Source: Brienomyrus brachyistius
Taxonomy: Eukaryota > Chordata > Actinopteri > Osteoglossiformes > Mormyridae
Length of the DNA: 64,000 nt
Direction of reading: 5' to 3'
Assembly (NCBI RefSeq): GCF_023856365.1
Contig: NC_064554.1
Coordinates: forward strand, 5,633,001-5,697,000
Shown here: positions 20,601 to 41,790 of the stretch, piece after piece
Layout of the letters: each line of letters begins with the position of its first letter
Position numbering within the stretch: position 1 is the first letter of the stretch
Notes under the pieces: model-generated
What the model was told of the DNA's origin: nothing
Database searches by the model: none
Seen by the model: the letters and a program-made list of their open reading frames with translations, nothing else
Program-made: the position numbers and the translations under genes

Positions 20601-22300
20601 ATATTTCTCACTCGCGTTTCCTTGTTGATTGTCGTAACTTTATGCACGCAACCGTATGGGTTTTTCCTTTCTCTGCAAGCTGTTACAAATGTTAAGTACG
20701 TAGCGCAATTGCATTGCCTTCTAATTCTTTGTTGAAGTATTCGGGTTTCTGACTTTTTGTCTTGTTTAATACTGAAAGATAAAATATATAGTAAAATAAT
20801 TTACGAAATCATTCTATGTTCCAAAGAAAAGCCTAGGAAACTACCCCCCCCACAAATGTTTTCAAGTATAAAACTAAAAGCACATATCGTTGTGCAGAAC
20901 ATGAACAATACCCTGTCACATGACACGCTAAATTTTTAGACCTGCCTACGTATTTTCAATATGTAGTTATTTGAAAGTTTCAACGTTGTTTTTATAGCTA
21001 CATTTATAAACACAGTAGGTGCTAATCTGAAAGAGACCAGCTATGTGTCCCAAGTGTCAGGAAGAAAGCCTGAAGGAGCTGGATTATTGTGTTTACTAAA
21101 GTGTGTTTGAATTATATAAATTTTTATTTGAAGATCTGAAATAATTGAATGTGAAAAACATGCAAAAATTGAAGAAACAAGGAGTACTTCTTCACAACAC
21201 TGTAGCAACATCACAGACTGATAACCTGCTTTAGTGGCTTCATCATAGCTTTCATAAATGATGTAAACTCCACAATATGTCTGACAGACGTCATCATGCA
21301 TGGATCACTGCTTGTCTTTATATTAAAATGCTATTGCAGCTACTCTGTTGTTTTCACTTGAATCACCTTGGAATGCAGCTCTGCTCCTGAAATGTCACCT
21401 CATTGGTCGAGGTCCAAAGAGAACAGTGACTCATACAGTCATGTCAGCAGCACAATGACACAACATTACACCTTGAAATGCATCTAAGAATAACTGTCAG
21501 GATCGGGTCTTGCCCTGCCCCTTCAGTTGATCTGATTTCCTGTTAGACCAGCTGCGGTTACTGGTCATCCTTTCTGTGGAGTCTTGTGTGCTTCACAGTC
21601 CCCAACGTGTGTGTTTATCATCTTAATTATCATCTTAATTGGATAATCTTAATTATCACACAATTATCATCTTAATTAGTGACATTTGGGGTCTTCACGG
21701 CTAGTGTGCATATTGTACTCACAGAAAGACTTGGAACACTTGCTTAATGTAATAAAAATATTGCAAATGTATTATTTTTACAGCAAAAATTATTTAATCA
21801 TTTCTTAAAAAAATATATCACATTCAAATCAATCAGTATTTTTAAGCAAAACATTAATTTGAAGTAGTAATAAACTGAAATTATACACACAAATTATAGT
21901 TCTACTGTTCTGCTGTTCTGAGTTAAAAAGTTCATTGGCAAGCAGTCTCATTAATTAGTCAGACCTTTGCAATAGTATAAAACACCAAAAAAATTGTGCC
22001 AAAATTATTAAGACACTTAATGACAAGAAAATGTCTGTGTGAAGGACATATGCAGGTATGTTAAACATTGCTTGTCAATGGACTTTTGTTACGAAACCAA
22101 TAAATTTGCACCATTTTTGCAGAATTAAGCAAGTGTAACAAGACGTTATATATACGTATGAGCACTGTATGTCAGCAAACCATATACTGTCACAAAGAGG
22201 AATGGGATTATAAGGAATTCTGCAGAAGCAGGCAGTGAAGCTCACTGCCATTCCAAATGGAAACTTATTGTATATAATCTGTACATCTATACATAACTAT
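20601..22300. other. Upstream block of gene 2, non-coding
   Basis: Duplicated upstream of gene 3 (41790-46740, with extra insertions there). It contains a truncated TGTCAGG repeat at 21495-21600 and short ATCTTAATT tandem copies at 21620-21680. No gene seen. Confidence 0.5.
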
Positions 22301-22309
22301 TCCCACCTC

Positions 22310-22381
22310 TATACTCTCTTAACTGTATATACTCTCTTAACTGTATATACTCTCTTAACTGTATATACTCTCTTAACTGTA
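22310..22381. repeat. Minisatellite, 18-bp unit x 4
   Basis: Four consecutive copies of TATACTCTCTTAACTGTA. The paralogous site near 46725 holds only part of one unit, so expansion or loss followed duplication. Confidence 0.9.
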
Positions 22382-22494
22382 CAAATTGTACATACTGCAC
22401 ATATTGCACTTGCTACTCTCTGCACTAAAAGATTGTGATTATTAGGTAAATCACTGTACAATTACTTCAAATAATGTTATGATATTTTTTTTTT

Positions 22495-22776
22495 ATGAGG
22501 GGAAACCAGGGAGACACCTGCAGTGAAGTTTGCCTAGCGTGCTACCTGGGTTGTTTTCGCCACTGGGACAAAAATGCTGGTAAATGTGCTACCACAACAC
22601 CAAACAAACCCATAAGGAGCGAGAGAGGAATGTTTGGCCTGTGCTGGGTGAGGGATGGTCAGTACGGCCTATCCCCTGAAAAGGACTTCAAACAGGCCTG
22701 CTCAGTAGAGAGCCTTCACAGTGCCATTGAGTGTGTATGGGTGCGGCAATTTCAGTACACTGCATGCTTAAATTAA
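22495..22776 (+). CDS. Unrecognised 93-codon ORF, copy 1
   Basis: Cysteine-rich (eight Cys, including CSEVCLACYLGC), with no signal peptide, membrane segment or motif I recognise. The protein is identical to that at 46831-47112 with one synonymous change between the copies. The T-run then ATGAG just before it could also be a splice acceptor, so it may be an exon or fossil exon rather than a complete gene. It lies directly upstream of the LINE but outside the part with reverse-transcriptase homology. Confidence 0.3.
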   Translation: MRGNQGDTCSEVCLACYLGCFRHWDKNAGKCATTTPNKPIRSERGMFGLCWVRDGQYGLSPEKDFKQACSVESLHSAIECVWVRQFQYTACLN

Positions 22777-23099
22777 TAGAGTGCAGGATTTAAACCTTGA
22801 CCGTATAAGAGTCACTGAGCAAATTGTGAAAGTTTACATGAAATATTTGTGTGACAAGGGTAAACAGAAAAAGGTAAGGCATGTTTACCTGCTGTAATCA
22901 AGGTATGAATTATTATTGTTGTTTGAGATATATTATTATTATAAAAGAGAGCATATGCAAGGCATTTCCTGGTAAAACAATTTTCTGCTTTTCCTGTTTC
23001 TTTTTTTCCTTTTAGTTTGCTGTTGTTAAAGGCGCCATGCAATGAAAATCTGCCTTCACCTCGCCATAACTGAATAAGGAGAGTTTCGCATCTATACCT

Positions 23100-24710
23100 C
23101 CATAACTTCCGGTCATGTACCAACAGCATTCAAAATAGCCAGGGTCATTCCCATCTTAAAAAAACACACTCTAAATCCCTCGGACACTTTCAACTACCGA
23201 CCAGTATCGCTTCTTTCGTTCCTTTCAAAAATCCTCGAACGCACTGTCTACAACCAGCTCTCTCTCTATCTCTCTCAGAACAACCTCCAGGATCCTAATC
23301 AGTCTGGCTTTAAAGCAGCTCACTCTACAGAGACTGCCCTCTTAGCAGTCACTGAGAAGCTACATGCTGCCAGATCAGCCAAACTGTCATCTGTCCTCAT
23401 CCTTCTTGACCTATCAGCAGCATTTGCCACGGTCAACCACAAGACTCTCCTGTCCATCCTTAGGAGTCTTGGCATTGGTGGCTTGGCATGGCGCTGGCTT
23501 GCTTCCTACCTAGAAGGCCGAACATAGCAAATGACATGGAATGGAACCACATCTACCCCACGTCGTCTTTTCACCGGTGTCCCTCAGGGCTCGGTTCTTG
23601 GCCCTCTCCTATTCTCCCTCTATACTAAATCTTTTGGTGAGGTTATATCCTCACATGGCTTCTCCTACCACTATGCCGATGACACTCAACTCATCCTCTC
23701 CTTCCCTCCCTCAGACACTCCACTAAGATCTCTGCATGCTTGGCAGACATCTCATCTTGGATGACCGCTCACCAGCTAAAACTCAACACTAGTAAAACCG
23801 AACTGCTTTACATCCCAGCTGACTCATCCCCCCTCCAGGACCTTGTGATCTCCTTTGACAACTCCCTGATCCGTCCTTTGGTTTCTGCTCGCAACCTTAG
23901 GGTTACTATGGACGATCGGTTATCCTTTTCCTTACATATCGCCAGTCGTTCTCGCTCTTGTTGGTTTCTCCTCTTTAATATCAGGAGAATACGTCCATTT
24001 CTTTCCACTCAGTCTACCCAGATACTCGTCCAGTCCCTCGTCATCTCACGCCTTGACTACTGCACCTCGTTTACCACTGCGCGCCATCTGTCCTCTCCAA
24101 CTGATTCAGAATGCAGCTGCTCGTCTTGTTTTCAACCTTCCCAAGTTCTCCCACAGCACTCCTTTGCTGTGCTCTCTCCATTGGCTTCCTGTAGCTGCCC
24201 GCATCAGATTCAAAACACTGATGCTTGCATACAAAGCCAAAAATGGTCTGGCACCATCCTACCTAAAAGACCTCATCACACCCCGCACTGCACCATGATC
24301 ACTCCGATCCTCCAGCACTGCTCGACTGGTCCCACCACCCCCCAAGGCACAAGGAAGACACACATCTGGGCTCTTCTCTGTCCTGGCACGTAGTTGGTGG
24401 AATGAACTTGATGTCCGAATAGCTGAATCCTTGAATGTCTTCAAGCGACAACTGAAAACATTCCTTTTTCAGGAATACCTGAAGTCGTACTTCTGGTATC
24501 TTACTCTCAGCTCTTTTCCTTGTGTGTATATATATTTAAAAAAAAATAAAAAATTTTGCACTTTCCCAACAGAGTATTCAGATAGATGGTATTCATAGCC
24601 TGGGTCTTTATTGAGCTAGTATCGGAAAAATTCATTGCAGAATCATAAAGCACTTATGTAAGTCGCTCTGGCTAAGGGTGTCTGCCAAATGCTGTAAATG
24701 TAAATGTATA
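23100..24710 (+). pseudogene. L2-like LINE, 5'-truncated, copy 1
   Basis: Encodes the C-terminal two-thirds of a non-LTR reverse transcriptase: [16 protein letters not shown], the catalytic YADD box, and the typical HWLPVAARIRFKTL region. It is broken by a stop in the YLEGRT region (near 23527), small deletions and frameshifts after about 23720. The 3' end carries the fish LINE tail GCTCTGGCTAAGGGTGTCTG and short ATGTAA repeats. The 5' end, with endonuclease, is missing. Not functional. Confidence 0.85.
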
Positions 24711-25168
24711 TCTGACATACAGCAATTTTCAAACATGGTCGCTCCGTCTTTCAAATATATGTAAGAAGTGGTGAAATGGGCTGATACAAAAAAGTCCTAG
24801 ACTAGTTATGTAACAGCCATTGCTACACCTCCAAACTTAACGTACAACAGTGCACGTTGAAGCACGATGAACCTGCCCAAACTGCAATATATGTTTTCTC
24901 TCTCAAGGGTTATGAATGCGGAGTTTCCACAAGTGCAGGAAAAAACATACTGACAGCCACAGATGTAAGGTTATTTATTACTAATAGGCTAAGAAGGTAA
25001 GCGCTATTCAGGGGTACGTTTCCCAACGTACTTAATTGGAACTATTAAGTTGTACTATTCACGTTCTCATGATTTCAACATAATAAAAGTTATTTCGAAA
25101 CGATACGTAATGATATGTGAAGGGTGACATCTAGTGGACGTGAGGGGGAGTGGCGGTTGTTGTACATA

Positions 25169-26576
25169 CACTCACCGGCCACTTTATTAGGTTCACCTTC
25201 CTAGTACCGGGTTGGACCCCTTTTTGCCTTCAGACCTGCCTTAATCCTTCGTGGCATAGATTCAACAAGGTACTGGAAACATTCCTCAAAGATATTGGTC
25301 CATATTAACATGATAGCATCACGCAGTAGCTGCAGATTTCTCTGCTGCACATCCATGATGCGAATCTCCCGTTCCACCACAACCCAAAGGTGCTCTATTG
25401 GATTGAGATCTGGTGACTGTGGAGGCCATTTGAGTACAGTGAACTCATTGTCATGTTCAAGAAACCAGTCTGAGATGATTCGAGCTTTATGACATGGTGC
25501 ATGGGGCGGCATGGTGGTGCAGTGGTTAGCACTGTTGCCTCACACCATTCGTTCGTGCCTCACACACCGTTTGAGTCTCCGCCTGGGTCACATGTGTGTG
25601 GAGTTTGCATGTTCTCCCCATGTCGTCGCGGGGTTTCCTCCAGGTACTCCGGTTTCCCTCCACAGTCCAAAAACATGCTGAGGCTAATTGGACTTGCTAA
25701 ATTGCCCATAGGAGTGCATGCGTGAGTGAATGGTGTGTGAGTGTGCCCTGCGATGGGCTGGCCCCCCATCCTGGGTTGTTCCCTGCCTCGTGCCCATTGC
25801 CTCTGGGATAGGCTTCGGACCCCCCGCGACCCAGTAGGATAAGCGGTTTGGAAAATGGATGGATGGATGCATTATCCTGCTGGAAGTAGCCATCAGAAGA
25901 TGAGTACACTGTGGTCATAAAGGGATGGATATGGTCAGCAACAATACTCAGGTAGGCTGTGGTGTTGCAACGATGATCAATTAGTACTAAGGGGCCCAAA
26001 GTGTGCCAAGAAAATGTCCCCCACACCATTACACCACCACCACCAGCCTGAAACGTTGATACAAGGCAGGATGGATCCATGCTTTCATGTTGTTGACGCC
26101 AAATTCTGACCCTACCATCCGAATGTCGCAGCAGAAACCGAGACTCATCAGACTAGGCAACATTTTTCCAATCTTCTATTGTCCAATTTCGGTGAGCCTG
26201 TGTGAATTGTAGCCTCAGTTTCCTGTTCTTTGCTGACAGGAGTGGCACCCGGTGTGGTGGTCTGCTGCTGTAGCCCATCTGCCTCAAGGTTCGACGAGTT
26301 GTGCGTTCGGAGATGCTCTTCTATTTGAGTTACTGTTGCCTTTCTATCAGCTTGAACCACTCTGGCCATTCTCCTCTGACCTCTGGCATCAACAAGGCAT
26401 TTTCGCCCACAGAACTGCTGCTCACTGGATGTTTTCCCTTTTTTCGGACCATTCTCTGTAAACCCTAGAGATGGTTGTGCGTGAGAATCCCAGAAGATCA
26501 GCAGTTTCTGCAATACTCAGACCAGCCTGTCTAGCACCAAGAACCATGCTACATTCAAAGTCACTTAAATCACCTA
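25169..26576 (-). pseudogene. Tc1-like transposon, truncated and interrupted, copy 1
   Basis: The transposase reads on the minus strand with QQDNA, SPDLNPIEHLW and an N-terminal helix-turn-helix piece, but has stops and frameshifts and is split by a SINE. One inverted end (CACTCACCGGCCACTTTATT) is present at 25169 next to TA; the other end is lost at a junction near 26574. Dead element. Confidence 0.85.
25503..25867 (+). mobile_element. tRNA-derived SINE nested in Tc1 copy 1
   Basis: Starts GGGGCGGCATGGTGGTGCAG with an A-box-like GTGGTTAGCA and a degraded B-box-like TTTGAGTCTC, and ends in (GGAT)n. Flanked by TGCAT at 25498-25502 and 25868-25872. The Tc1 copy at 49449 is uninterrupted here. 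Same family as 36637-36997. Confidence 0.85.
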
Positions 26577-26593
26577 AATGCCATTGTGTTAAA
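26573..26593 (-). pseudogene. 21-bp relic of a protease first exon
   Basis: Identical to 7578-7598 of gene 1, including its start codon (26584-26582). It is wedged between the truncated Tc1 element and sequence matching 8959 onward, with short shared bases (CCT and AAA) at both junctions. Confidence 0.5.
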
Positions 26594-27718
26594 TCAGGCC
26601 CTAAACCCCCGCCCCACTAAACACACAGTTCTCCCACAATATTGGTACGGACATGCCCCTACCATCCATACCCAAATGTACGCCCTTGTATGTGCTCCAA
26701 GCGTCAGGAAGAAGGCCTGAAGGAGCTGCATTATTAAAATATACTATCTTCTCACACTGAACAATGTATAAAGACACACTCACAAATGGAAACATTTGGG
26801 GGTATTTTCACCCTAGTTTATTAAAACATCTCGAAACGCCAGTTTTTGAAAGTGAGTATTTTTCCAAAAGCCTGCAGAACGACATTGTTCCACGGACACA
26901 GATACTAACTCATACTCATACTAACCAGCCACCAATGTCCTAAGACATGAACGTCCATCTTCATGGGATGTAGCGATACGTTCCTTTCTTTACACTTTTG
27001 ACATATCGCATTGCCATATTACTGCCTATGTACAAAGTGCTCAGAAAGAAAAAGAACAATATCATCATAAAAATAGCAGAGAAAACATAGTGTTGCAAAA
27101 AAATATTTACCCTGATTCCCTCATTTTTATTGCACATTTGTTACCCCAAATGGTTTCAGAACTTTGCATTAAATGTAATATAAGATGAACATGAGGAAAC
27201 ACAAAACACAGGTATTAAAGGGTTAATGCGTTTATGGAAGGAAAAAGGTTATTCAACACCTATATCACCTATTTTAAGGAATAATTTCCCCCCAGAACTT
27301 AATAACTGGTTGTGCCACCTGTAGCAGCAACATCTGCAATCTTCTTATTGAGGAATACTGTGTTAGTTTTACACCAGATGTAACAGGACACTTTTATCCA
27401 AAGCGACATACATTCTGTTTTGAGGGTCAAGGTCAGTCAGTCCCTGGAGTAGCTGGGGACATAAGGGTCATGCTCAAAGGCCCAAACGGTGAAATAACTC
27501 TGCTGACTCTCTATTTTGTGTTTACTAAAGTGTCTTTGTACTGCATGAACATTCGTATGGGGTAAACTCACCAACATGCCTAACAAAAGTCATCATACAT
27601 AGCTCACTGCCTCTCTTTACATTAATAAGTTAATGCATCTATTCTGTTCTTTCTGACTTGAATCACCTTGGAATGCAGCTCTGCTCCTGAAATGTCACCT
27701 CTGCTCCTGAAATGTCAC

Positions 27719-27941
27719 ATTTAAATGAAATTGAGTAGCTTATCAATACCATACAGGTTAAATGTATCCTTTGTGATGTGAGAGTGATATGCTCATTGTA
27801 CATGATTTAGGACATGATAGGATATTGGGGAACTGGTCTTGCTTGCTCATGCAACCTGTTCACCGCTATTGTAGACCAGAGAGTCAAAACAAAGAGGGAA
27901 CAACAGTGTATGAGACACAACAATAAAGGTGAATATGTTAA
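27719..27941. other. Micro-inverted segment
   Basis: Reverse complement of 10055-10285 in an otherwise colinear duplicate. Confidence 0.8.
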
Positions 27942-28298
27942 AGAATGAGCCCTGAATGAGAACATTTTCTTTATTTACTAATCTAAACTAGTACTAAACT
28001 AATTAGTTTACTAGAACAAGGAAGTCCTTTGCTTTAAAAAATATGAATAAAATGACACAGTATGATTTCTTATACACATTTAGTAGCCTAATTTTTTTTC
28101 TCCATAATTAAGAGAATTTTATGGTACAATAATCTGAAACAGCGAAACCAAAAGATGTTTTTTTTTATGTCAGCCTACCTGCTAGGAAATGCATTATCCT
28201 TTCTCTCTGTCGTGAAATGCTGTTCACAATCAACACACTGAATGAACTGCACAGTACATATATATTTCACAAAAATGATATCAATGTAGCATGTAGGG

Positions 28299-28690
28299 TG
28301 TCAGGGTTGGTGCTCGTCCTTCCCTGCCCTTCATATCTCTTCCCTGCTTGGCCAGCAGGTGTCGCTGGCCATCCTGTCCCTTTCTCTGTTTCAGTTCTAA
28401 GTCCATAGTGTGTTTCCCCTGTTCCCTAGACCACTGCTTAGCTCAGTGGGTTGAGTGTGTGGCCCGAAGACTTTAAAGACTCTCTGGTCATGGGTTTGAG
28501 GTCTGTGTCCACTCTGTTCTCTATTCTGTAATTGTTCATGTTCATGTTGCTATGTGTTAGGAGTTCTCCTGGTTTCTTAGTCCTGCTCCCTGTGTTGCTT
28601 GGTTCCCCTGGTGTTATTATTTTATGGTTTCTTTATTTAATTCTTATTTTTCTCTTTTAGTTTTTGACCCCCTCGTGGTCCCTTTAATTT
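28299..28690 (+). repeat. Dispersed repeat with tRNA-like promoter motifs, longest copy
   Basis: About 390 bp from TGTCAGGG to CTCGTGGTCCCTTTAA, with A- and B-box-like motifs in the middle. Copies at 10648 and 44579 share start and end motifs. Confidence 0.45.
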
Positions 28691-31404
28691 GCGTGAATGT
28701 CAGGCCATTCATTGTGCAAAATTACCTCACCTCATGGTCCACTGTGATGTCCCTAGCTGTCACTCTCCTGCAGCCTGTCTCTCTCACAAACACATCCTAA
28801 CTGTTTGAAAAGATACACAACACACATAAAATAGCGATAAAAAATAGATAGATAAAAAAATCTTCTCCTAGAGACTCATAGAAGTAAATATTGGGGATTT
28901 ACTGAATCTCTTCTTGGTAATAAATGGAACATTCTGCCAGCACTATTTATGAACTAAATAAGTTTCTGGTAATTCAGTAACTTACTTTAGGCGCTTTCCA
29001 AATAAATGCCAGATCTAGACCCATTTTTTGACGGGCTTCTTACTCATTTTTATGCTGTAACAGCAAACACAGTGGGATGAGAATTGTGACTGACACGAAC
29101 GCTATGTACCGCGGCATTGTCAGTGTTGCTATTTGTGCTATGCTGTTAATTAACCAAGCTCGACACGAGACGATTAAATTCGACAATTTCACGTAACCTT
29201 TTATTGATTAACTGTTGGTTATGATACAAGGTCTCCAATGAGTTAAGTTTACACACAAAGCCGTACTGCGCTTCTGTGCTCACTGCTCCCTGTGTTGTCT
29301 CCTTAAACGTGGATTTGGAAATGAGCGTCTGCCTGCCAGAGCGGGAGCTGAGAATAAACCGTTTTAATGGAAGAAAGGGGTTCTCCAAATAAAAACTATA
29401 AGAAAAAAAATTCAAATTATGTAATGAGATATTTTAATCGTATATGTTTTCTGTAAACCAGGCATCATATGTGATACCCCTGAGGCAGATGATCCCCCCA
29501 CAGCATTTGGGAGGGACGTGTCTATTATTGCACTTCAAACGCGTATCTATATCAATAAGGTACCAAAAGTGAAAACTGGTACTGGCACACTGAATTTGAA
29601 AAATGGCTGTAGTAGGACTGGACGACATGAAATATTAATATCAACATCGCATGTTATTCCCATTCAATTCTCATATCGATAGTCAGCTACATTAAGATCA
29701 GGCTTTTTTTAGCCTTCAATTTAGCATGAATATTATAGTGCAGGGAGTGCTAAAACTCCGTTTTTGTTTCATATATACCCCACTCTTTATTACAACAAAA
29801 TCACATTGTGCGATCATAGAATATTATACAAAACACTTTATTTCTCGTTATACTATCTTGATTTTATTCTATTTGCTCTTCCGAAAAGATCTCAATTAAA
29901 GCTTGGGTCTCGTTATTTATCCATGCACCTATCATTATTAATTTTATTATATTTAATGTCTGTGACATAAGTCAACCGAAAAAAAAATCAATACTAACAA
30001 GCGGAAAGGAGCCATATCGCCACCTATTGTAGCGGAGTTTGACATACTTCGGTCAATAAATCAATTCCCCTCCCATCCATGTATACTACAACAAGGAGAA
30101 CAGTCTGATTAAATGGCGTAGTTGAGTTATAACCGTAGCCTGACTTAGCTGTGCATGTAAACGTACTATTACATAAATAGTACTAAAAATGTATCATGAC
30201 TGTTCTACTAGAACACCCTGTTATGTAATGACAAAGAAAATGATGTTTTAAATAAAAAACATTTACATTTACAATTTGCGTTGCATGCTATGGCGCCAAA
30301 ATTAGTATGCCGCTTGCTTCCTTTTTTCACCAAAATACATTATATTCTTCAACAATTCACCCGGAACACCGGTAGCTTCAGACACCTTAGTCTATGCCTG
30401 ATTTTTATTTTTTTTTTATCCCCCAGTATGCAAACAGGGACATGTCATGAATAACTGGTAATCCTGCTACAGATACGATCAGTTTCTTCTGCATTACGCT
30501 TGGGAACTGTTTGGTCAAATGAAAAGTTCACAGCATTGTATTCTGTAGAACTCCCTTTAGTGGAGCATTTGTACATTCCTGCTGGTTGTCACCGAACCAT
30601 ATATTAGTTCATTACCATAAAGTTGACCAGGCTACAACACTGACGAAATCGTGCCGCGCCACTGAATGACTTCCGGTTGTTTTGATGCTTTTGCCATTCG
30701 TGGTGTGACCGTACTGTAATGATGGCCAAAACAATGCTTTATGAAACTTTTGCTGTATTTTTTGAGCCCACTAGATGGTGGTGTCTGTAGAAAAAATGGC
30801 TCAAAGCATGCCCCAAAGTAAAGTCTTATAGTCGCATTCCCTAACCTTATTTTTTCCATTGGAAGTACGTATTTTAGTACGTGATTTTAGTACATGCAAG
30901 GTTTTTCAGGAGCACATTAGTCATGTTGTAGCTGTACTGACTGAACACTCATAAAACTGCAGTGATTTCTAACTATCACTAATCTGTAACGTTCAAGGAA
31001 TTTTTGACATTATTGAAACAGCTTTTCATTGTGAACTCGCTCAGGATAAGTATGATGACTGGAATGATGGATGGACTGATGGATGGATGCAACAGCTTCT
31101 TAACACAGAACATCTTTCAGATTTCTTCACAGGAAGAGCATCCTGAAGGCATTCTTGCATTTTCAAATGTGTTACATTTAGGGTGACATACAGACATTTT
31201 ACGTGACAGCAAAGTAAGTTGAATTCTCTATTTTCAAGTAACTGAGTATGAATGTTTCTCATATTAAGGTACACTGTATACTGCATGTCGTGTTGTGAGA
31301 TCCAAGTTAACCACAATCACCAATAGCTAATCTGTCACATTTAGCATGCGAGTTCATAAGGCTACTAACTGAGATTTGGTTCAGATGGACAGAACGGTGA
31401 TGGA

Positions 31405-41661
<10,257 letters not shown>

Positions 41662-41790
41662 TGCGTTAAACGGAGATGCCAGTCTGTCTGTATTTGAATG
41701 TCCCTCCTGACTTCTCCCAATAATATATGCAAAGCCAGCAATAATAGCACGTCCTACTTGGGCCGCAGGAATTTCAAACATTCATATCAC
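41662..41790 (-). promoter_or_regulatory. 5' UTR and presumed promoter of gene 3
   Basis: Homologous to the gene 2 and 4 upstream regions. The TATA-like site is degraded to CTATTATTGC. Confidence 0.35.

Larger units (their letters stand above)
26594..31404. repeat. Intergenic duplicon, copy 2 (between genes 2 and 3)
   Basis: Close copy of 8958-13251. It carries a 20-bp tandem duplication near 27691-27720, the inverted segment, and about 600 bp (28584-29200) missing from copy 1. No gene seen; the 3' UTR of gene 3 begins at its right edge. Confidence 0.8.

Noticed and set aside
22310..22381. CRISPR-like appearance of regularly repeated 18-bp units
   Set aside because: Units are directly adjacent without spacers and the context is a vertebrate genome; it is a minisatellite.
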